IMG/VR virus record: IMGVR_UViG_3300030060_003936
Coordinates: 1-35,255 of that record
Length of the DNA stretch: 35,255 nt
Origin: a virus
Reading direction: 5' to 3' (one strand)
The notes beneath the pieces are model-generated. The model was not told the DNA's origin, made no database searches, and was given only the letters and a program-made list of their open reading frames with translations. The position numbers and the translations under genes were made by a program. Shown here one piece after another: positions 19,028-27,400 of the stretch (within the stretch, counting starts at the first letter, position 1; every line of letters starts with the position of its first letter).

Positions 19028-20284
19028 ATGAGAATAAACAACTTTGATATAAATATTAGCGACATGCCTACTGGGCAAACTATTAGAAAGTTTACTATCA
19101 ACGGGCAAGTTGGAGCGGAGTTTGAAATGATTGTTTTACAAAATCCTAGTAGTTCATCTACGCACACTTTATATTACGACTTTAACAGTGGTTCTTTTGA
19201 ATCAGGACATAATGATTTAAACAATAATTTAAGAGTTGTACTTACAAGTGTAAACTTTAATGGTAGTATTATTTTTCCATCTGGTGGTGGTGATTTTGTT
19301 ATAAAACTTATCGCTATAAATGGTACGGAAATAGCCCGTTCAACATCAAGCGTTATAACTAGAAATATATCTAAAGCAGCTTCAAATGCTACTATAACTT
19401 TTACCCCTGGAACAACGGCGGCAAATGCTGGTAATTATGCTACCTTACCAACTTCAACATCTACAGGGGCTGTAAACTCAACAGGGGTTGTTAGTTTTGA
19501 TTGGGATATAACAAATTCTGATACAGATGCTAAAAGTCACGGTTTCATAATACCAGCTCCAATACCAACTATTAATGATACTTTTTGGTATTTTGAAGCA
19601 ACAGAAAATGTTCTTGACAATCCACAGGGAAACGGAGAAGACACAGGTGTTGTTGAAGTTGCTGATTTAACAGGTATAGCTGTTGGTATGGATTTAATAT
19701 ATTACAAAGGCACTACAGCGCCAGAGCTTAATGATGGAAGTACTGCTGGTAATATTAGAATAACAGGAATTGATACAGCGGCAAAAACTATTACTTTTAA
19801 TAGTGAGGTTGGTTTTGATGAAGGGCAAACAATGACTTTTAGAGCATATGGATCGTCAATGATAGATTCTGCAATTGGTCTTGGTTTAAGTTTTGGAGAT
19901 ATTGCTTTTAAAGGAAAAACTATAGAGTCAACTCTTAGAGACGATTCAGATGGAGACGGCACGACATCAACAACGGTTAGACTAGGTGCTACTGGTGGTA
20001 TTGCGGGTGGGGCTGGTGTTACCTACATTGGTGAAGGTGTTAATAATTCTTCCACAAATACAGTAACTTCTGTTACTCCAGATCCAGATGGAAGTGATGG
20101 TGATGGCGCTATGGTAGTTACGTTAACACAAGTTTTAAAAAAAGGAACATTACTAAAATTTAATGGCTCCCATAAAATTATTGATACTATAGGTACCATA
20201 AATATAAGTAAATATCCAGCAACTAACGCAACTATATATTTAGATTTAGAACTATTAATACAATTAGGAACCAATGGATTATAA
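19028..20284 (+). CDS. Beta-rich tail-associated protein, 418 aa
   Basis: Almost all predicted beta: alternating Val/Ile/Thr with Gly/Asn/Asp turns, almost no Cys, and no signal peptide. Residues 1-115 make one sandwich-like domain (VGAEFEMIVLQ; GGGDFVIKLIAINGTEI). Residues about 207-275 and about 312-380 each carry the module also found in the preceding giant protein (GIAVGMDLIYYKG ... TITFNSEV ... GQTMTFRAYG; GIAGGAGVTYIGEG ... VVTLTQVL ... KGTLLKFNG). The C-terminal strand region (ISKYPATNATIYLDLELLIQL) may mediate oligomerisation. Lying directly downstream of the nozzle, it is likely a tail fibre or an appendage subunit. I do not recognise a named family. Confidence 0.62.
   Translation: MRINNFDINISDMPTGQTIRKFTINGQVGAEFEMIVLQNPSSSSTHTLYYDFNSGSFESGHNDLNNNLRVVLTSVNFNGSIIFPSGGGDFVIKLIAINGTEIARSTSSVITRNISKAASNATITFTPGTTAANAGNYATLPTSTSTGAVNSTGVVSFDWDITNSDTDAKSHGFIIPAPIPTINDTFWYFEATENVLDNPQGNGEDTGVVEVADLTGIAVGMDLIYYKGTTAPELNDGSTAGNIRITGIDTAAKTITFNSEVGFDEGQTMTFRAYGSSMIDSAIGLGLSFGDIAFKGKTIESTLRDDSDGDGTTSTTVRLGATGGIAGGAGVTYIGEGVNNSSTNTVTSVTPDPDGSDGDGAMVVTLTQVLKKGTLLKFNGSHKIIDTIGTINISKYPATNATIYLDLELLIQLGTNGL
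19646..20167 (+). repeat. Beta-module copies C and B within the 418-aa gene
   Basis: Copy C covers residues about 207-275 and copy B about 312-380. Both contain the block order Gly-Ile-Ala-x-Gly, a Tyr-x-Gly turn, a T(I/V)TF or VTL strand and a terminal Gly-(T/Q)-(L/T)-x-x-F strand, as in copy A at 12857-13078. Divergence at DNA level means old duplication. Confidence 0.5.
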
Positions 20285-20293
20285 ACAAAAAAC

Positions 20294-20626
20294 ATGGCAG
20301 AAAAAATAAATTTTAATAATAAAATTAATTCTTCAGTACAAGTTGGTGATACTGTATATGTTTCTAACGTAAACAGTGGTGTTACTACAGATCCAATTTC
20401 TGCTGGAACCATAATAGATGTAAAACCAAGTTATATAATAATAGATAAAGATCCGAGCGCATACCCTGTGATTATGCCCGGTATGTTTATATTATTTTCA
20501 AAACACACAGGTGTAAACGATTCTAGTTTAAAAGGGTATTATGCTAATGTTACTTTTGAAAATTATTCTAACAACTATATAGAGTTATTTGCTATTAGCT
20601 CAGAAATAACTCCTAGTAGTAAATAA
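20294..20626 (+). CDS. Small beta-barrel virion protein, 110 aa
   Basis: A compact beta protein: SVQVGDTVYVSNVNSG (residues about 15-30), AGTIIDVKPSYIIID, then MFILFSK, and a conserved-looking ending with SLKGYYANVTFEN, ELFAISSEI and SSK. The GYYA-x-V-x-F-E-N ... ELFA-x-SSE pattern is one I associate with small structural proteins widespread in environmental phages, placed next to tail genes. No signal peptide or membrane segment. Starts 9 nt after the previous stop and is followed by a 49-nt gap with a small hairpin. Exact role unknown; probably a virion decoration or minor tail component. Confidence 0.62.
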   Translation: MAEKINFNNKINSSVQVGDTVYVSNVNSGVTTDPISAGTIIDVKPSYIIIDKDPSAYPVIMPGMFILFSKHTGVNDSSLKGYYANVTFENYSNNYIELFAISSEITPSSK

Positions 20627-20634
20627 AACACAAA

Positions 20635-20658
20635 AAGTGTAACTATATAATTACGCTT
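20635..20658 (+). other. Small intergenic hairpin
   Basis: AAGTGTAA (20635-20642) pairs with TTACGCTT (20651-20658), 8 bp with one G-U, loop of 8. AT-rich, no T-run after it; it marks the boundary between tail and internal-protein genes but may be chance. Confidence 0.3.
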
Positions 20659-20675
20659 AATTCAAGAAATAAGAT

Positions 20676-22505
20676 ATGAGTAAAAAACAAACAAAAATAT
20701 CACCTTTAAAGCATTACGAAGGAACTCCAGCGGGTCAACATGATCATCCACATGGCAATGTTACTGGCAGACCAGATCGAGATGGTACTACATACACACC
20801 TCAGCCATATTTTAATCCTGACATGCTTGATGAAGACTCCCCTATTGGTAGTTTAGGTTTGATGGCCACAATGGGAGGTTTAGCTCAGTCTGGTAGAGAT
20901 GTACAATTAGCTGAAATGCAAGCCGCTGGAACTAGAGCTGATTTTGACGCTTTTCAATTTGAAAACTTTATGGGTAATTTACAAAACCCATATGCTGATA
21001 TACAAACTGAATTTGATAATTTAGGAGCTGGATATGAAAACGTGGCGGCTGGTATGACAAATGTTACAGAGGGAATGACAAATGTTTATGCCGGCGCAAA
21101 AAACGTGTTTGCAGGCGCTAGAAATACTTTTGCTGGTATGGAAAACGCTTTTGAAGGTCTTGAAAATCAGTTTGCTGGTATGGAAAACCAGTTTACAGGC
21201 TTAGAAAATCAATTTGAAGGTATGGAAAATCGTTATGAAGACATGACGGTAGACATGCGTGCTGCAGATTTTGCTGCTCAACAAGGTCAACAACAAAGAG
21301 CTAATATAATGCAAGGATTAAGAGGTGCCGCTGGTAGTAGTGGTATTGCAGGTTTAGCGCAAGCGATGGCTAGTCAAGGACAGTTAGCGGCTCAACAACA
21401 AGCAGCTGGTATTGGTCAACAAGAAAGACAAAACCAAATGCTTGCAGCTCAAGAGGGCTCCAGGATAGATATGGCACGAAGAGGTGAAGCATCTAGATTA
21501 GCAACTCAAGAGGCTCAAGCAGGTATGGCTATGCAACAAGCTGAAAGGGCCGGGGCAGCACAACTACAAGGACAACAAGCCCAAGCGGCTATGGCAAACC
21601 AAATGGCTTCTCGACAAGGGGAAATGCAAGCACAGCAAATGAGGATGCAAGGAGCAGCGCAACAACAAGCTATGATATTAGGTGGTGCCCAAACACTACA
21701 AAGCCAACAAATTGCAGCTGCTTCACAACTTCAGGGTATTGAGGCACAGTCAGCAATGCAAAACCAACAGATGGATTTTCAAGGCGCTTTACAGGCTGAA
21801 CAAAACGCAATAGCGCAAAATAATTTAATAGCACAAGGTGCTTGGGCCGCTGATTTAGCTGCCGCGCAAGGCGCTATGGACGTTCAAGGTATGGAGTTTG
21901 GTCAGTTATCAACTCAACTAGGTATGGATTACGCGGAATTAGCTGGTGCTAGAGAAGCTTTTCAAATGCAACAACAAAATTTACTTTCTTACGCTGGTTT
22001 AGAAGCTGGTATTGATATGCAGAATTCTGCAAATCGTGCTTCAAATAGAAGCAACTTCTTTAACACAATAGCAACTTTAGGCGTGAAATACCTGTCAAAG
22101 TGTATGCCTAAAGGAACTAACATTGATTGTGTTAGTGGTAAAATTCCAATTGAAAACATAAAACCTGGAGATACCGTAATAGGTTATAGCGGTAGCCCAG
22201 TAAAAGTATTACAAAAACACGAATACTTAGAAGATCCTACTAGAGAAGTATTTTATGAAGTAGAATTTAAAGGTAAAGGTAATAAAACTCACAAGGTAAA
22301 TGTTTGTGATATGCACAGAATAAACAATGTAAGAGCAAAAGACATAACTGAAAACGTTATAAGCAAAAGGATTTATGGTGGTGTTAAGTTTAGTTATGAT
22401 TTAGTAACAGAAGACATGGGTTATAGAATAAACACTATACCAGTAAATAGTATGGTTGGAGAAATGGCGTTAGAAATAGCAGAGTTAAAAAATAAATTAT
22501 TATAA
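20676..22505 (+). CDS. Internal-virion-type protein with C-terminal Hint (intein-like) domain
   Basis: 609 aa in three parts. Residues 1-115 start with a His-rich loop (QHDHPHGN). Residues 118-187 are ten consecutive 7-residue repeats of the form AGMENQF. Residues 190-455 are an Ala/Gln/Met-rich helical region typical of ejected virion proteins (QQGQQQRANIMQGLRGAAG; GIAGLAQAMASQGQL). Residues 476-591 form a Hint domain: Cys476 in CMPKGTNID, then IENIKPGDTVIGYSG, a block-B-like VNVCDMH (His547) and block F/G-like YDLVTEDMGYRIN ending Asn591-Ser592. The penultimate His of inteins is Val590, and the block B Thr is Cys544. An 18-residue tail (SMVGEMALEIAELKNKLL) follows, so cleavage or splicing is possible but not certain. 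Followed after 1 nt by the next gene. Confidence 0.75.
   Translation: MSKKQTKISPLKHYEGTPAGQHDHPHGNVTGRPDRDGTTYTPQPYFNPDMLDEDSPIGSLGLMATMGGLAQSGRDVQLAEMQAAGTRADFDAFQFENFMGNLQNPYADIQTEFDNLGAGYENVAAGMTNVTEGMTNVYAGAKNVFAGARNTFAGMENAFEGLENQFAGMENQFTGLENQFEGMENRYEDMTVDMRAADFAAQQGQQQRANIMQGLRGAAGSSGIAGLAQAMASQGQLAAQQQAAGIGQQERQNQMLAAQEGSRIDMARRGEASRLATQEAQAGMAMQQAERAGAAQLQGQQAQAAMANQMASRQGEMQAQQMRMQGAAQQQAMILGGAQTLQSQQIAAASQLQGIEAQSAMQNQQMDFQGALQAEQNAIAQNNLIAQGAWAADLAAAQGAMDVQGMEFGQLSTQLGMDYAELAGAREAFQMQQQNLLSYAGLEAGIDMQNSANRASNRSNFFNTIATLGVKYLSKCMPKGTNIDCVSGKIPIENIKPGDTVIGYSGSPVKVLQKHEYLEDPTREVFYEVEFKGKGNKTHKVNVCDMHRINNVRAKDITENVISKRIYGGVKFSYDLVTEDMGYRINTIPVNSMVGEMALEIAELKNKLL
21027..21236 (+). repeat. 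Ten heptapeptide (21-nt) repeats
   Basis: Residues 118-187 repeat [AET]-G-[MLAY]-x-N-x-[FYVTA] ten times. Gly at position 2 and Asn at position 5 are invariant in all ten. The last five units are near identical in protein (ENAF, ENQF, ENQF, ENQF, ENRY endings). Gly and Asn at fixed spots make it unlike a simple hydrophobic coiled coil. Confidence 0.9.
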
Positions 22506-22506
22506 T

Positions 22507-24462
22507 ATGGCAAAATACGGAGCAGATGCAACTTTAGTAAACGCGGCTTATAAAGCCTCGATGGCTAACGCACCTAAAGATGTAAGCAAAATACTTGAGA
22601 ATCAACTTAGAAGTTATCAATATACTATGGCTCAAATTAATAATAGCTGGAGTAATGTGATGAGAATGGGTGGTAAACTTTTAGGTATGGCAGCTGCAGG
22701 TCTTAAAAAAAGAACAGAAAGAAGGGCTTTTGGCTCCACCGTTAAAGATGAATTTGGCAATGCTTTTTTAATGGATGGTAGTGAGTTTACTAAAACTATA
22801 AATAACGATAAATTTAACGATCAACTTCCTGAGGTTGAATATGATCCAAGTGATCCTACTGGAAACTGGAGATCTAGAGCAGAGGTTACAGAGGTTATGG
22901 GGTTGAAAGATATAAGCAAAGCTTATAGAGAGACTTTTAAAGAAAATCCTTTTAGTCCAGAAAGTATAGCCGAAAGAATGGAGCTAAACCAAAAAAAGCA
23001 AAGAATATATACTCAAATAGACCAATTAAGAGCGGGTTATGGTAATTTAGAGCAAATATTTGCTAATGAAGGTTATAGTAAAAACGCAATAGCTTCTAAC
23101 TATGGTGATTCTCGTTTTCTAGCTGCTATAGCTGGTGAATCTGAATTTGGAGATAAAATAGTTAAAGGGCACGATGCTAATGGCAATATAATACTTAAAC
23201 TATTTAATAAAAACAATGATCCTATATTACAAGACATGAGTCAACCAATGTCGCAAGATAATAAGCAGTTGACTGTTAGAGCTGATGAGCTAGGCAGTTT
23301 AATAATAGCAAAAGATCCTGCTGTTTTACAAGCAATGAATCAAAGTTTTGAAAGCCTTAGAGCACAAGGTGCTAGTGGCGCTAAGGGCGTGAGCTGGGAG
23401 ACAGTGCAGGGTAAATATAAAAATGAACTTGATAATGTTGTAGGTACAGAAAATCAGCTACACTACGCTATGCATGAAGATGGTTTTTTTAATTTTACAA
23501 GTAGCTTTGTTGATGATTTAACAAGTCAAAGTTTTACTTCTGCAAATTTATATGGCTCTTTAGGTCGCAAAGTACCTGTTGATAAAAATGGTAATCCAGC
23601 TATTGATATTAGTAAAGGTAGTGACCCAGATGCTTTTGATGCTGAAGACTTTGCAACACCAGGTAATTATGCTAAAATTATTCAGGCATTGACAAATAGA
23701 AAAAGTAGATTTTATAACGAAGATGCAACTAGAGATGTTTTTAAAGAATGGGCCGCGCAAAAAGGTTCTGATGTTTTTACTTACGGCACGACTCAAAGAA
23801 AAGAAATTAATCCATGGGGCAACAATAGTCAAATGCGACAGATGTTCTTCCCACCAAATCAAACTTTTAAAGGTGGTATTATGGGTAGTCAATTAAACAA
23901 TGTTGTATCAAGATTTATGCAAGGTTCTGTCCCATCTCCAGATGGTAGCGTTTGGAATGTAGATAAGAAAACACAATCATGGACTAATAATGTTAATGGG
24001 AAAACTATGTCTGGAGATGAAATGATAAAATTACATCAACAAATGTTAACTGGAGATAAGGAAGATGTATTTGACTTAATTTCAGACGCTAGATTCCAAA
24101 GATTTAAAGGAGTTGAAGGCGGAAGCAGTACTCAAGAAACAGCAACTGATTTATCATCTAATCAAATAGGCATTATTAAATCTATGTTTGGTAGAGAGGG
24201 TGATGAAGACATTGCTTATGAAAACATAACAAAAATACTTAATGGTTTTGGTGAAAAAGGTAAAGAAGTTAAGAAAAAATTTAGAATACCAGTGCGACCA
24301 GGTCAAGATAAAATAGAACTTGATGGAGTTGAGTACAATTTAAAAACAATGGGTGAAGCTGATAAGTTTATAGCTGAATTAATGAAAATGATAGGTGGAG
24401 TTGAGGGCGTTAAAAGTGTTGGTGATCAAGCAGACGAATTATTAAGTAAATACGGAAGTTAA
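22507..24462 (+). CDS. Hypothetical internal virion protein, 651 aa
   Basis: No family recognised. The N-terminus (residues 1-70) is helical with a Met/Ala/Gly-rich stretch GGKLLGMAAAGLKKR. The middle alternates charged helices (NPFSPESIAERMELNQKKQRIYTQIDQLRAGY) with loops, and a NPWGNNSQMRQMFFPPNQTF segment lies near residues 436-455. The C-terminus is a basic/acidic helical end (KFIAELMKMIG; QADELLSKYGS). No Cys-rich site, Walker motif or lysozyme signature was found. It is joined by TAATATG junctions to the genes on both sides (609 aa and 2498 aa), so the three are probably made together and form the core packed inside the head and ejected with DNA. That role is inferred from position and helical make-up. 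Confidence 0.6.
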   Translation: MAKYGADATLVNAAYKASMANAPKDVSKILENQLRSYQYTMAQINNSWSNVMRMGGKLLGMAAAGLKKRTERRAFGSTVKDEFGNAFLMDGSEFTKTINNDKFNDQLPEVEYDPSDPTGNWRSRAEVTEVMGLKDISKAYRETFKENPFSPESIAERMELNQKKQRIYTQIDQLRAGYGNLEQIFANEGYSKNAIASNYGDSRFLAAIAGESEFGDKIVKGHDANGNIILKLFNKNNDPILQDMSQPMSQDNKQLTVRADELGSLIIAKDPAVLQAMNQSFESLRAQGASGAKGVSWETVQGKYKNELDNVVGTENQLHYAMHEDGFFNFTSSFVDDLTSQSFTSANLYGSLGRKVPVDKNGNPAIDISKGSDPDAFDAEDFATPGNYAKIIQALTNRKSRFYNEDATRDVFKEWAAQKGSDVFTYGTTQRKEINPWGNNSQMRQMFFPPNQTFKGGIMGSQLNNVVSRFMQGSVPSPDGSVWNVDKKTQSWTNNVNGKTMSGDEMIKLHQQMLTGDKEDVFDLISDARFQRFKGVEGGSSTQETATDLSSNQIGIIKSMFGREGDEDIAYENITKILNGFGEKGKEVKKKFRIPVRPGQDKIELDGVEYNLKTMGEADKFIAELMKMIGGVEGVKSVGDQADELLSKYGS

Positions 24463-24463
24463 T

Positions 24464-27400
24464 ATGGATGAATTAAAAGCTATAGTACAGCGTATGATTG
24501 AGGCTGGTGAGTCTGAAGAAAATATCAAACTAGTAATAGAAAGATATCAATCTCAAAACTTGGGAAAGACACAAGGCTCGACGGTAGATTCGACGATGAG
24601 CCAAGGAGGTATGGAATCACAATTGGAAATTGGTTCTTTGGTGCAACCGCCGAACCTGCAAGAAGTAGAACCTTATGATTTTAAAGAAAATAGTAAGGCT
24701 TATAATAGACCAATACTTGATTGGTTTAAATTAATCACTGATGATTGGACGCCTGAAAATGTAAAAGAAACAGATAGGCAAAAAGGAGAGTATTTTGCAA
24801 TGCAACAACATTTAGCTCCTTATTTGGGTTATGACAATGTACTTTCAAATTTTGTAGCAGAAGGTCTTTCAAATGTATTTAGATCAGGTGATATTGGCGT
24901 GGCGCAAGGAGAACAAACTCAACCAAGTTTAGACGTGATGAAACATGGTAAAGATATTACTTTTGAAGAAGCTCAAGCTTTAGTTGATGTAAATTCTAAT
25001 TTACAAAACAAAGAACAAACTGATAATGTTAAAAAATATCAAGAAAGATATGACAAGGTAAAGGAAAAACATGGTGGTACTATGGCTTTTATGGTTGCGG
25101 CGGCTGAAAACCCAATGTACTTAAGAGATGTTTCTATATCTTCTTTATCAAGTATGGCTACCTCTTTACTTACGTCAGAAGACGTTGCTAGAAACGCTTT
25201 TATAGCAGCGCCTGTTGGTGGTGTAGCTGGAGCTAAAGCTGGCCCTGTTGGCGCTGGTTTAGGTTTTGTGTCTACACTCATGGGTACTGTATCTGGAACA
25301 ATGGACGCTGGATTATCTTATCAACAATTTTTAGCGGAGCAATTGGAGGCTGATGGTTTAGATTTTACTCCAGAAAATATACAAAAAGTATTACAAAATG
25401 AAGAAGTTGTTACATATGAAGATCCAAATGGTAATACTTTTTTAAATATAACTGGAACTAGAGCGGAAATACTTAAAAAAAGAGCTACAAGACGTGGTAT
25501 TACTGTTGGCTTTACAGATACCGCTACAGGACTTTTAAGTGGTGGTATTGCTAAAGGTTCTTTAATGTCACCAAAAAAACTAACTACAAGAACAACTAGA
25601 GCTATACAAGGAACTACAACAGCTATAGGTGGTGGTTTAGCCAGTGAAATAGGTGGTCAAACACTAGGTGGGCAAGAGTATGATGCTGGTGAAATACTAA
25701 CAGAAGGTTTTGCGGAAAAAGGTGTTGCTATGACTGGTGTTACTGTTTTACCAAATCTAGTTAAAAAGAAAGGCACTTACTCTATAGAAGACGTAGAAAT
25801 GAGTGAAGCCGAGTTTGTAAAGCAGGTTAACGAAATGGACGATATGACTTTAGCTATGGCTAATATTAATGTTCAAAATGATGCTGTTATGAATAATAAA
25901 CTTGGCATTCGCCAAGACAATGCTATAAGAGACTCTCAAGTTGATGTAAAGGTTAAAGATGTTGAAGATAGAAAAACTTTAATAGAAAAATCTAAAGAAT
26001 TAGAAGCTGCAGAAAAAGATGCTGAAAAAAAAGGTGCATATGCAGTTCCTGGAGCTGATTTAAAAGTAGAAAAAATTAAAGGAGAAATACAAGCTATAAT
26101 AGATAAATATGCTGATGTAGATACTAGAACAAAAGAGGTTAGAGCTAGGGCAAAAATAAAAGAACAAGTAGCTCAAGCTAGGGAAAAAATTGTTTTACAA
26201 CAAACAGAAAAATTTTTAGGTAAAGCTGGTGAACAATTACGTTTAAACCCTTATCAAAGTTACAAAACTACTAAAGATTTTGCTAGTGGACTTGTAGATC
26301 ATCTAATGAAACAAACAAGCTATGAGTTTGATGGTAAAAGCGTAGATATATCAAATCTTTCAAACGAAGAAATAGCTATAGAAGCAAATAGAATAGCAGA
26401 AAGTGCTACTAAAGCAGCTGGTGCGGTTAATATTACAAACTCAGATGGTACAACAAGTATATTAATAAATAGACAGGCTGCTGTAAAATATAGACAGTTA
26501 GATGTTGGTTCTCACGAAATACTTCATAGTGTTTTACGAAACGCTTTGGCCGGTATGACTATTGATAAAAGAAAAACATTAATCAAAGATTTTAAAAATC
26601 AAATTAAAGAAAATCTTGGCGAAAATGTATTGAATAGCATTGAAAAAAGATTAACAGAAGATTACGAAGGTGTTTTAGACTTAGAAACCACAGATGAATG
26701 GTTTACTGCTTTGTCAGATGTTATAGAAGATAAAACAAATCCTATAACTTATGATTCAAATAAAAGTTTTTACGATAACATAAAAGAAAATATTGCTAAG
26801 TTTCTTAATAAAAACACTCCCTACGAAAATTTAAGTATAGAAACTGGTCAAGACGCTTATAACTTTATGAAAGAATATAGTAAAAGCGTTAAAGCTGGTA
26901 AACTTAGCGAAAGTATAGTTAAATTTGCTGAAACTGGTAAAACAACGCCTATAAAAGAAGCAGAGGCTAAGTTTTCAAAAAACAATAGATCAAAAGCTGT
27001 TGATGCTGTAAACAAAATAGAGCAAAAGTTAAAAAACAAATTACAAACAGAGAAAAAAGAGTATACTCAAGATGAGTTTAGAACAAGTGACGAGTTTAAT
27101 GAGTTATTTGATTCTATAACTGAAGCTGGTGGAGCTGTAAACAACTACATCAAAAGCCTTGGTATGAGTAAAGAAAAAACTAAACAAACAGTACAAAAGG
27201 TTTCTGATAGATTAATGGGCTATAATCCACAGGCAGAAAGAAAAACAGGTAGTAAAGAATCTGTAACTATTGGTGAGCGTATAATGTCTGATACTCAATT
27301 TGCAAAACTAGATGCTGCTAGAGATTTAGCTATAGAAAGTAAAAAAGAAGGTAAAACATTAAGAATAGACGCTGCTAAAAGAACTAAAGAAGGTGAAACA

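Noticed and set aside
20023-20412. 129-aa minus-strand frame across the 418-aa/110-aa gene junction
   Set aside because: Covers two well-supported + strand genes, no recognisable domain, and no leader of the type seen at other starts.
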